Below the pieces are notes generated by a model. It ran no database searches and was not told where the DNA came from. It saw only the letters and a program-made list of their open reading frames with translations. Both the position numbers and the translations under genes were made by a program. From Syntrophorhabdus sp. (GTDB lineage: Bacteria > Desulfobacterota > BSN033 > UBA1163), in the NCBI GenBank assembly GCA_020724025.1, contig DYHU01000060.1, forward strand, positions 1 to 10,785: 10,785 bases of DNA, written 5' to 3'. The stretch's first letter is position 1. Every line of letters starts with the position of its first letter. Of this stretch, positions 1 to 5,233 are shown piece after piece.

Positions 1-108
1 AAACCGTTCCCTACCTTTGCGGTCGAGAATTTAATTAAAACTCCCTTCTTCCTAATACAAAACCCCTCAATTTTCAATAAAAAATGCCGATATTAAAGAA
101 CGAACCTA

Positions 109-137
109 TTGACGAAGATTGAAATACCCCTCATAAT
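109..137 (+). promoter_or_regulatory. Sigma70-type promoter for the LOG gene
   Basis: TTGACG at 109-114 and CATAAT at 132-137 are separated by exactly 17 bp, and each matches the sigma70 consensus at 5 of 6 positions. Transcription would start near 144, giving a leader of about 135 nt that contains the whole inverted-repeat element before the LOG start codon. Bases 1-108 are AT-rich and show no gene or convincing signal. Confidence 0.65.
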
Positions 138-152
138 GGGGGCAAGGAGAAA

Positions 153-274
153 ACCCCGTTAGAAGGTCTTTACCTTTTTAACGGGAGGGTTCACATGGGG
201 TATTGAGCCATGTCTTCTTCTTAAAAAATTTTATCTTCATCCCTGCTTCAAGCAGCAGGGCATTCTAACGGGGT
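153..274 (+). repeat. 122-bp inverted-repeat (MITE/REP-like) element in the LOG leader
   Basis: The ends ACCCCGTTAGAA (153-164) and TTCTAACGGGGT (263-274) are perfect 12-bp inverted repeats. Inside, 155-167 also forms a near-perfect local hairpin with 172-185 (ACCTTTTTAACGGG) around a CTTT loop. A second hairpin lies at 241-260 (CCCTGCT...AGCAGGG). The element encodes no protein and ends 4 bp before the LOG ATG, so the terminal GGGG is the only Shine-Dalgarno-like sequence for that gene. An element with the same termini lies at 3593-3696. No target-site duplication is evident. It may be a non-autonomous transposon, a REP-type palindromic unit, or a structure kept for regulation. Confidence 0.7.
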
Positions 275-278
275 AAAT

Positions 279-935
279 ATGGCAGATAACAGTCAGTATG
301 TCGTCGATAGGATCACCGCCCAGGAATCGTGGAGGATGTTCCACATCATGGCGGAGTTTGTGGAAGGATTTGATACACTGGCCAGATATCATCCGGCGGT
401 GACCATCTTCGGCTCCACCCGGGCTAAACCTGAAGATGAGGTCTACCAGAAGGCAGAACGAATCGGCCAGCTCCTCGCGGAGAATGGGTTCAGTGTGATC
501 ACGGGCGGAGGCCCGGGAGCCATGGAGGCGGCCAATAAAGGGGCCTCTCTCGCAGGGGGTAAATCGATCGGCCTCAACATCGAACTTCCGCTGGAACAAA
601 AGCCCAATCCTTACGCCAATATCACTTTGAGATACCGTTACTTCTTTGTCCGGAAGGTGATGTTTGTCAAATATGCGGTGGCCTATATCATCCTCCCCGG
701 CGGTTTTGGGACGATGGACGAACTCTTTGAATCGGTGACACTCATTCAAACCCACAAGATCAAACCTTTTCCGGTTATCCTGGTCGGATCAAATTACTGG
801 AAAGGGCTTTTGGATTGGATTAAGGAAGTGGTATTGAAGGAGGGCAGGATCTCTCCCACCGATCTGGATATCCTTCAATTGATTGACGAACCCGAAGAAA
901 TCGTCCGCACGATTAAAAAGACGGTGATCCTCTAA
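279..935 (+). CDS. LOG family protein (TIGR00730-type nucleoside 5'-monophosphate phosphoribohydrolase)
   Basis: This 218-residue cytoplasmic Rossmann-fold protein carries both LOG signatures: GGGPGAMEAANKGA at residues 76-89 and PGGFGTMDE at 140-148, with the catalytic-type glutamate at 148. LOG enzymes split a nucleoside 5'-monophosphate into free base and ribose 5-phosphate. In plants this activates cytokinins, while in most bacteria the physiological substrate is uncertain. The older label 'lysine decarboxylase' for this family is misleading. The N-terminal segment SWRMFHIMAEFVEGFDTL (17-34) is typical of the subfamily and supports the start at 279. The only ribosome-binding-like sequence is GGGG at 270-273, which is part of the terminal repeat of the upstream element, so translation could depend on leader folding. 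The gene stands alone, because the next operon has its own promoter 40 bp downstream. Family is certain; substrate is not. Confidence 0.93.
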   Translation: MADNSQYVVDRITAQESWRMFHIMAEFVEGFDTLARYHPAVTIFGSTRAKPEDEVYQKAERIGQLLAENGFSVITGGGPGAMEAANKGASLAGGKSIGLNIELPLEQKPNPYANITLRYRYFFVRKVMFVKYAVAYIILPGGFGTMDELFESVTLIQTHKIKPFPVILVGSNYWKGLLDWIKEVVLKEGRISPTDLDILQLIDEPEEIVRTIKKTVIL

Positions 936-976
936 TCCAATTGCGGGTTCCGGAATGCGTAGTGACTGTGATTCTC

Positions 977-1009
977 TCATTGACATTATCAATGAAAGTT
1001 TGTTTTAAT
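977..1009 (+). promoter_or_regulatory. Promoter with palindromic operator for the toxin-antitoxin operon
   Basis: TTGACA (980-985) and TTTAAT (1004-1009) lie 18 bp apart and form a good sigma70-type promoter. A perfect inverted repeat overlaps the -35 box: TCATTGA (977-983), a 5-nt spacer, then TCAATGA (989-995). A palindrome in this position is what is expected for autorepression by a type II antitoxin or toxin-antitoxin complex. The operator role is inferred from position. Confidence 0.6.
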
Positions 1010-1043
1010 TAAAGTACAAGGAAGCAAGAAGGAGGAGTCAATT

Positions 1044-1274
1044 GTGAGAGCAGAGAGTATTAAGACGAGGGCAAAGGGATTGCTTGACCATCTTTCGGAG
1101 GATAAGGCAAGGGTGGCTATCTCTTTCTTGGAGTTTCTGGAAGAGAAAGACTGCTGGGAAGCTACTAAAGAAATCCTCAGAGATAAAGAATTGGTGGCAA
1201 GTATACGAAGAGGAAAAACTGATATTGCCAAAGGAAGAGTAAGACCCTGGAGAGAGATCAAGAAAAATGTTTGA
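1044..1274 (+). CDS. Putative type II antitoxin
   Basis: This small charged protein (76 residues) is predicted to be mainly helical. Residues 1-40 resemble the dimerising, DNA-binding half of an antitoxin. The C-terminal half (IRRGKTDIAKGRVRPWREIKKN, about 54-75) resembles the toxin-wrapping tails of RelB/Phd-like antitoxins, many of which end in a 'G[RK]...PWEE' type motif. It starts with GTG, chosen because a strong ribosome-binding site, GGAGGAG (1031-1037), sits 6 nt upstream. It overlaps the toxin gene by 8 bp, which implies translational coupling. It would neutralise the downstream toxin and probably repress the operon through the palindrome at 977-995. The exact antitoxin family was not recognised; the role rests mainly on the partner gene and layout. 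Confidence 0.8.
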   Translation: MRAESIKTRAKGLLDHLSEDKARVAISFLEFLEEKDCWEATKEILRDKELVASIRRGKTDIAKGRVRPWREIKKNV

Positions 1275-1527
1275 AGTTTATCTTTCCAAGGAAGCAGAAA
1301 AATTTTACCTCAAAGCCAATCCTAAAACAACCCGATTGCTTGATAATTGTTTCAGACATTTAGAACAATCTCCACTGGCTGGCCCCAACATCAAACGTTT
1401 GAAGGGGAAACTCGAAGGAAGTTTTCGGTATCAGATTGGAGGAATGCGGATCATCTATACTGTAGATGTGGTATCAAAGCAGGTCTCTATTGAAGCTATC
1501 GGCCCAAGAGGAGATGTTTATAAATGA
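1267..1527 (+). CDS. RelE/ParE-family toxin
   Basis: This 86-residue protein has the RelE/ParE fold pattern: an N-terminal strand (FEVYLSKEA), two helices (about 8-34), then a beta sheet with LKGKLEGSFRYQIGGMRIIY (45-64) and a terminal strand with IEAIGPRGDVYK (75-86). Conserved basic and aromatic positions R54, R61, R81 and Y85 are present. RelE proteins cut mRNA in the ribosomal A site and ParE proteins poison DNA gyrase; sequence reading alone cannot decide which applies here. Start codon 1267 lies inside the antitoxin gene, with GGAGAGA (1249-1255) as its ribosome-binding site. Antitoxin-first order and the overlap are standard for these pairs. The gene appears intact. Confidence 0.9.
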   Translation: MFEVYLSKEAEKFYLKANPKTTRLLDNCFRHLEQSPLAGPNIKRLKGKLEGSFRYQIGGMRIIYTVDVVSKQVSIEAIGPRGDVYK

Positions 1528-1546
1528 ATCCTCTGTCAGTTTTTTT
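1509..1546 (+). terminator. Weak candidate terminator after the toxin gene
   Basis: GAGGA near the end of the toxin gene can pair with TCCTC just past its stop, and seven T residues follow at 1540-1546. The stem is only 5 bp, the loop is large, and six bases separate stem and T-tract. It is therefore a poor intrinsic terminator, noted only because of the T-tract. Confidence 0.25.
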
Positions 1547-1552
1547 AAGATT

Positions 1553-1813
1553 CTAACTCCGAACTACGAACTCATCACTCCGAACTTTGTTTAAGTTTTC
1601 ATCCTCTCGCCTACTAATATCTCCTTCTTCCTGAAATCGAACTCCTGTCTGATTTAACGATCCGATCCCTGGGTCGATGTGGCAGAGAAGGCAGTCAGAA
1701 CCTGTCAGGCGGAGGGCGTAATATTCTGTCGCATGAAGGGATGGGAATGGAAGTGAGAGGAGAAGGAAAAAAATGATCACCGCCAGGGGGTGATTCATTT
1801 TTGAGGGAACCAT
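1553..1813 (-). CDS. Small exported CxxCH heme-motif protein, possibly a truncated cytochrome
   Basis: The 86-residue product begins with a clear signal peptide: a basic start, a hydrophobic core at about 9-24, and likely cleavage after SLHA at residue 28. This is followed by YYALRLTGSDCLLCHIDPG. CLLCH (41-45) is a class c heme-attachment motif. The context (Y-A-L-R-x-T-G-x-x-C-x-x-C-H-x-D-P followed by L-N-x-T-G) matches the first part of a cytochrome family whose members are often much longer. The protein ends soon after the motif, and its last 10 or so residues (VRSDEFVVRS) are encoded by a short direct repeat (ACTCCGAACT at 1556-1565 and 1577-1586), which suggests a truncated or eroded gene. 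The ribosome-binding site (AAAGAAAG) is weak and no strong promoter was seen. Confidence 0.55.
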   Translation of the reverse strand: MVPSKMNHPLAVIIFFLLLSLPFPSLHATEYYALRLTGSDCLLCHIDPGIGSLNQTGVRFQEEGDISRREDENLNKVRSDEFVVRS

Positions 1814-1885
1814 GCTTTCTTTTTAATCTATACCTGAAGTCTGCGTCAACCCAGATGTTACAATATCGGACCCGAGCAGGGGTAC

Positions 1886-2016
1886 TTCCAAACCCTTGCA
1901 ATTGCGGATTTTAAAAAATTAAGGGTGACAGAGGATGTCACTTTACGTGAAGTCCCGGTTTTGCCTGGAAAAGCACGTAGCCTACTCCTAAAGGTGCCGC
2001 TGCAAGGCTTTTGGAA
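1886..2016. repeat. MITE-like imperfect inverted-repeat element
   Basis: The left end, reading TTCCAAACCCTTGCAATTGCGG (two adjacent blocks, 1886-1907), matches the reverse complement of the right end, TTCCAAAAGCCTTGCAGCGG (1997-2016 read on the minus strand), with one mismatch and a 2-bp indel. Two further palindromes are nested inside: GTGACA/TGTCAC (1925-1930/1936-1941) and TACGTG/CACGTA around 1945-1980. This nested symmetry fits a small non-autonomous mobile or extragenic palindromic element. It fills most of the gene-free stretch between the CxxCH gene and the metallopeptidase gene. A plus-strand reading frame across it has no protein-like character. Confidence 0.45.
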
Positions 2017-2018
2017 AA

Positions 2019-2039
2019 TACCCGCCGCATTGTGCGGCG
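2019..2039 (-). terminator. Candidate terminator downstream of the metallopeptidase gene
   Basis: On the minus strand, CGCCGCA and TGCGGCG form a perfect 7-bp GC-rich stem with a 3-nt loop (2023-2039), followed by GG and TATTTT. It lies about 75 nt past the metallopeptidase stop codon. The T-run is short and interrupted, so termination may be inefficient; the hairpin could instead be part of the repeat cluster beside it. Confidence 0.35.
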
Positions 2040-2113
2040 ACTTCCCGGCGAAGCCGCCCAGTGCCCCCGCTCGGTTTCGATATTGTTTTTTTGTATCTGG
2101 CGGGTCAACTCAT

Positions 2114-3109
2114 TTAACTGCGGAGGTGGTGAACTCCATCCACCATATGATAGGTGAGGAGGGTGGTCAGCTCGATCAACTTCCGCTGCTCATCTTCAGG
2201 AAGGTATCCCAAAGACTCATTTTGGCAGATCGCCTCCCATCGGCGAAGCGTTTTCCGAGCGGTATGCTGATTCGACCCTGAAATCCAGAGGCTGACCCGT
2301 TCGGTCAGAACCCTTGCGTATTTTCGAATCAATTTCCATGCGGGAAGAAGTTTTCTTCGACCATTCGACGGTTTGAGGAAGAGCTCATTCATATCGTTGA
2401 GGTACTCCTGAAGCTCCTGATCCAGGATCTCACCATCCAACCCGTACCACTCGGAGACAGTTTCCTCGATCGTTGTGCACTCTCCTTCCTTCTTCTTTTT
2501 CAGGTTGAGCGGCTCTTCTCCTGCAATCTCCTCCATTATCCTATCCACATAAGCCAGTTTCTCCAATGCATTGGGCCAGTTCCGGTACTTCTTTTCCCAA
2601 TGCGAGCGTGGATCGAGCCAGATGGCGAAGGTCTCAGCCCAATCCTCATCAGGATGCTTCTGGGCATAGTGTGGATCGCCTAAATAGTGGAGGTGCCGGA
2701 CATAACTCTTCGACCAGGGATTGACCCTGTAGAGATATCCATCCCGATACTTCTTATTAAAATCGCCAAATGTCTCCTTCCAATCTTTCCTTTGCCAGAG
2801 TTTGTAGGCATAGTTGACCGCATGGCCGGTTTCATGGCGAAATGTCTTCATGAGCTCTTCGCCCTTAGGCACATCCCCTTCAAGTTCCTCCAGCTCAGGA
2901 GTCGCTAAATAGAAAGGGACGCTGATCGATATTCTCTTGTTCAAGCACCCCCATTCATTCCCAAAATAGAAATCAGGCCAGAGAAGGATTCGATGTTTCC
3001 TCAATTCCTTCTTCAGTCTCTTAAGATAATGGGGCAGGCTTTCATTAACATCCATATCCAAATCAGAGATTTTGGTCGTTAAAAATTTCTGATAGCTGAT
3101 CTCGTCCAT
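2114..3109 (-). CDS. Putative zincin metallopeptidase (HETGH...DWAETF, Peptidase_Mx-like)
   Basis: This 331-residue protein has a zinc-peptidase core. RHETGH at 91-96 supplies the HExxH zinc ligands (H92, H96) and catalytic E93. HPDEDWAETFAIWL (152-165) supplies the third ligand, E159, 63 residues later. An HExxH motif with a later DWAETFA motif is the pattern of the putative zinc-binding peptidase family Pfam Peptidase_Mx (PF15887). The C-terminal part (about 200-331) is charged, probably helical, and not recognised. There is no signal peptide or membrane segment, so it likely acts in the cytoplasm. The start is well supported: GGAGG (3119-3123 on the minus strand) sits 9 nt upstream of the ATG, and a promoter lies about 118 nt upstream of the start. 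Substrate is unknown; toxin-like or housekeeping roles are both possible. Confidence 0.8.
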   Translation of the reverse strand: MDEISYQKFLTTKISDLDMDVNESLPHYLKRLKKELRKHRILLWPDFYFGNEWGCLNKRISISVPFYLATPELEELEGDVPKGEELMKTFRHETGHAVNYAYKLWQRKDWKETFGDFNKKYRDGYLYRVNPWSKSYVRHLHYLGDPHYAQKHPDEDWAETFAIWLDPRSHWEKKYRNWPNALEKLAYVDRIMEEIAGEEPLNLKKKKEGECTTIEETVSEWYGLDGEILDQELQEYLNDMNELFLKPSNGRRKLLPAWKLIRKYARVLTERVSLWISGSNQHTARKTLRRWEAICQNESLGYLPEDEQRKLIELTTLLTYHMVDGVHHLRS

Positions 3110-3233
3110 ATCTTAAGGCCTCCGATAGGACCTATCCTAATTTGATGAAAATTTTAATGTTGGGGAATGAAGGAGGGATCTATATTAAAAGCAAAAACCG
3201 AATTTTTCTATCCTACCTTTCCTGACCGAATTA

Positions 3234-3262
3234 AATATAATATCTCCTGCCTCGAAGGTCAA
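3234..3262 (-). promoter_or_regulatory. Sigma70-type promoter for the metallopeptidase gene
   Basis: Read on the minus strand, TTGACC (3262-3257) is followed after exactly 17 bp by TATATT (3239-3234). Each box matches consensus at 5 of 6 positions. Transcription would begin near 3227, leaving a leader of about 118 nt in which no strong structure was seen. The stretch 3263-3336 upstream of it contains nothing recognisable. Confidence 0.6.
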
Positions 3263-3336
3263 AAAAATCTTTTCACAAGCATATCATTAACGATTTCAAT
3301 AAGTTATATACTGTCTGGCGTGCCATCCATGATGAA

Positions 3337-3493
3337 CTCGTAAAAAGTCGTCATTCCCCCCTGCTTTCGCAGGGGTAAACTTGTCCCCGCAAAGGCGGGG
3401 AACGGGAATCCAGAAAATTCTAACTACATGAAAAGACTGGATTCCTGCTTGTGCAGGAATGACAGAAAAAGGCCTTCTCTGACTTTTTACGAG
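3337..3493. repeat. 157-bp extragenic palindromic element (CTCGTAAAAAGTC termini)
   Basis: Perfect 13-bp terminal inverted repeats, CTCGTAAAAAGTC (3337-3349) and GACTTTTTACGAG (3481-3493), enclose two REP-like units facing each other. Each unit has the form GTCATTCC - hairpin - GGAATCCAG. The left unit has an expanded double hairpin (CCCCTGC/GCAGGGG, then CCCCGC/GCGGGG); the right unit has a single TTCCTGC/GCAGGAA hairpin. Imperfect symmetry continues outward (CCATCCATGATG against CCATGGATGATG). Repeats of this design, whose translation gives VIPAQAGIQ, are very common between genes in deltaproteobacterial genomes. It encodes no protein. Confidence 0.8.
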
Positions 3494-3526
3494 ACCATCA
3501 TCCATGGACACCATTTTTACAATATG

Positions 3527-3559
3527 AAAATAAAACGGGCGAAGCAATGCTTCGCCCGT
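3527..3559 (-). terminator. Intrinsic terminator of the M20 amidohydrolase gene
   Basis: ACGGGCGAAGCA (3535-3546) and TGCTTCGCCCGT (3548-3559) are perfect 12-bp complementary arms around one base. On the minus strand the hairpin is followed directly by TTTATTTT (3534-3527). A GC-rich stem plus T-tract is a classic factor-independent terminator. It lies about 138 nt past the amidohydrolase stop codon, so the message would include the repeat element at 3593-3696. Confidence 0.85.
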
Positions 3560-3592
3560 AGTCTTAACCTAAACTTTAACCCGGGTTCCTTT

Positions 3593-3696
3593 ACCCCGTA
3601 AGAAAACCCCCAGCATTTATGCTGGGGATGGTAGAAATAGAAAGCATAAGCTCCTTATTGAGGGCGGGATCGAGACCCTACCCTTTCTAACGGGGT
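3593..3696. repeat. 104-bp inverted-repeat element, same termini as 153-274
   Basis: ACCCCGTAAGAA (3593-3604) and TTCTAACGGGGT (3685-3696) match as inverted repeats at 11 of 12 positions and are the same sequence as the termini of the element at 153-274. A strong hairpin, CCCCAGCAT-TT-ATGCTGGGG (3608-3627), lies just inside one end, at the same place relative to the termini as the CCC...GGG hairpin of the other copy when oriented alike. The motif AGCATAA (3643-3649) could pair alternatively with TTTATGCT in that hairpin. The interiors of the two copies are otherwise not alignable by eye. The element abuts the stop codon of the amidohydrolase gene (3697-3699) with no gap. Confidence 0.7.
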
Positions 3697-4989
3697 TTAC
3701 TTCCCTTCTTTCGCCTTCAATTCCTTGAACTTCTCCTGAATGGCCTTGACCTTGTCGGGATGAGTCAGCAAATCATAGGCTGCCAGGGCGATGGCCTTGC
3801 CCGTAACGATCGTAGCCTTCCATCCTTCTTCCGACCCTGCTGCTTCCCGAAAGGCATCGGAATGAAGAGGCACCCCTTCCGGTGCAATTTTAAACCACAA
3901 ATTCACCGTAGGATAGGCATGTCCCACATTTCCAAGATCGGATGAAGCAAATTCGGTAAAATCCTTAATCTCCTGATCCGGGACACCGATTGCCCTGATC
4001 TGTTCGAGCACCATCTTTGTATAGGCTGGAACAACGATCGCTGCCTTAAGAGAAGTCCGGGGTTCTTTAAACTCAAGTTTTGCTCCTGTGGCCAGCTCAC
4101 CTGCCTTCGCACAGTTTATGACCTTTTGATACGTCTCTTCCATCGTGGCTGTATCAAGGGCGCGGACTGCAAATTCTGCCTCTGCCAATTCGGGAACGAC
4201 ATTGACCAAGTCTCCACCTTTCTTGATGATCCCGTGAATCCGAACATCCTGCCTGACATGTTCTCTGAGCATATCCGTAGCATTAAAAGTGAGAATGACT
4301 GCATCAAGGGCGCTGATCCCCTTGTGGGGTGCGAAAGCCGCATGGGAAGCCTTTCCTTTGAAAACAAAGGTGGCCCTTTTCATGGCAAGGAGTCTCTGAT
4401 CCACGCTCCAACGGTCCCCAGGATGTGTAATCAAGACAATATCCGAACCATCGAAATGTCCCCCCTCAAGAAGGCATATCTTTCCGCCGCCGAGAGACCC
4501 TCTTTCCTCGTCAGGCGTCCCTATCACAAGTATGCGGCCCGGTGTATCTTTCATCACCTGAGCAAGGCCAGCGGCTGCGAGAAGACCGGAAGTTGCAATA
4601 AGGTTATGACCGCAGGCATGGCCATTTTTAAGCGCATCGTATTCGAGCATGATCGTGATGGTTGGCCCTGGCCCCTTTCCCCTCAATTCGGCCCGGAATG
4701 CCGTTTTGGCAATGCCATCCTTTACGAGATCCGCTGGGACTTTCAGGTCACCCTCCACCTTGAAACCGAGCTTTCGCAACTCTTCCATGAGGAGTGCGGA
4801 GCTTTTAAACTCCTGCTGGCCAAGCTCCTTGAAATCGAAGATCTTCTGTGAGACGGCCTTGCAATTGTTACTGTTGGCATCAATCGCTGAAAGAATCTTC
4901 TGGGGATCTGCCCATACAGTGTTGACCAATAAAGTTGCCCAAAATGCCAAAACGACTAAAACGCTTATTCCTCTCCTTGTTCGAATCAT
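3697..4989 (-). CDS. Exported M20-family amidohydrolase (M20D / AbgB-like)
   Basis: This 430-residue metal-dependent amidohydrolase contains the M20 landmarks: LEYDAL (115-120), HACGHN (124-129), DEERG (160-164), HPGDR (189-193), GKASHAA (212-218) and LHSDAF (375-380). Expected metal ligands are C126, H128, E162, H189 and H376, with E161 as the catalytic base. The CGH signature and overall sequence place it with the M20D amidohydrolases related to AbgB, which cleaves p-aminobenzoyl-glutamate; relatives act on N-acyl amino acids. The family is normally cytoplasmic, but here a signal peptide precedes it (MIRTRRG, hydrophobic core 9-23, probable cleavage after VWA at 27), so it probably acts in the periplasm. 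The ATG at 4989 is preferred over an upstream TTG (5040), because GGGGG lies 5 nt before it and the signal peptide starts there. A terminator follows. Substrate is unproven. Confidence 0.88.
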   Translation of the reverse strand: MIRTRRGISVLVVLAFWATLLVNTVWADPQKILSAIDANSNNCKAVSQKIFDFKELGQQEFKSSALLMEELRKLGFKVEGDLKVPADLVKDGIAKTAFRAELRGKGPGPTITIMLEYDALKNGHACGHNLIATSGLLAAAGLAQVMKDTPGRILVIGTPDEERGSLGGGKICLLEGGHFDGSDIVLITHPGDRWSVDQRLLAMKRATFVFKGKASHAAFAPHKGISALDAVILTFNATDMLREHVRQDVRIHGIIKKGGDLVNVVPELAEAEFAVRALDTATMEETYQKVINCAKAGELATGAKLEFKEPRTSLKAAIVVPAYTKMVLEQIRAIGVPDQEIKDFTEFASSDLGNVGHAYPTVNLWFKIAPEGVPLHSDAFREAAGSEEGWKATIVTGKAIALAAYDLLTHPDKVKAIQEKFKELKAKEGK

Positions 4990-5092
4990 ACGAACCCCCT
5001 TCTTTGAATGGATTTGCCTGTTTCTCGCCCTTCTAAACAATTCTAAAAAAAATATTTGAAATTTCCCCAGTTTAATTCCCTCCTCCTTGACG

Positions 5093-5132
5093 CCTGCCTG
5101 CGCGAAGCCCCGCCCTGCGGGACGAAGGCAGG
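5093..5132. repeat. Extragenic palindrome between divergent genes
   Basis: CCTGCC (5093-5098) pairs with GGCAGG (5127-5132), and CCCGC (5109-5113) with GCGGG (5117-5121) nested inside. The element is markedly more GC-rich than its flanks and sits in the 244-bp space between the divergent amidohydrolase and PIN genes. It is probably an extragenic palindromic repeat. No confident promoter for the amidohydrolase was found in this space. Confidence 0.5.
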
Positions 5133-5194
5133 GGGGAGGGGAGATATTGGAGGGTATCTTTAAAATGTTAGAGATAAATTCTCAGACTTAATCG

Positions 5195-5200
5195 TATAAT
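5195..5200 (+). promoter_or_regulatory. Candidate -10 box for the PIN gene
   Basis: A perfect TATAAT lies 34 bp upstream of the PIN start codon. No good -35 box stands 16-18 bp upstream of it and there is no extended -10 TG, so this is a partial promoter call. Confidence 0.35.
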
Positions 5201-5233
5201 AATTTAATAGACCATAAACGGAAAGGGAAATGA

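Noticed and set aside
237..755. Minus-strand open frame of 172 codons
   Set aside because: It is antisense to the LOG gene, whose two signature motifs leave no doubt about the coding strand.
1925..2281. Plus-strand open frame of 118 codons
   Set aside because: It runs through the inverted-repeat element and antisense into the well-supported metallopeptidase gene, and shows no protein-like conservation pattern.
3337..3493. Possible CRISPR array
   Set aside because: The repeated units are in opposite orientation and unevenly spaced, with no spacers of constant length.
3296..3547. Minus-strand open frame of 83 codons containing SVIPAQAGIQ
   Set aside because: It is a translation of the palindromic repeat at 3337-3493; VIPAQAGIQ is the known by-product of GTCATTCC/GGAATCCAG repeats, not a protein.
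4126..4851. Plus-strand open frame of 241 codons
   Set aside because: It is wholly antisense to the M20 amidohydrolase, which has every catalytic motif of its family.
4990..5040. TTG start extending the amidohydrolase by 17 residues
   Set aside because: It would place a charged segment before the signal peptide; the ATG at 4989 has GGGGG 5 nt upstream.
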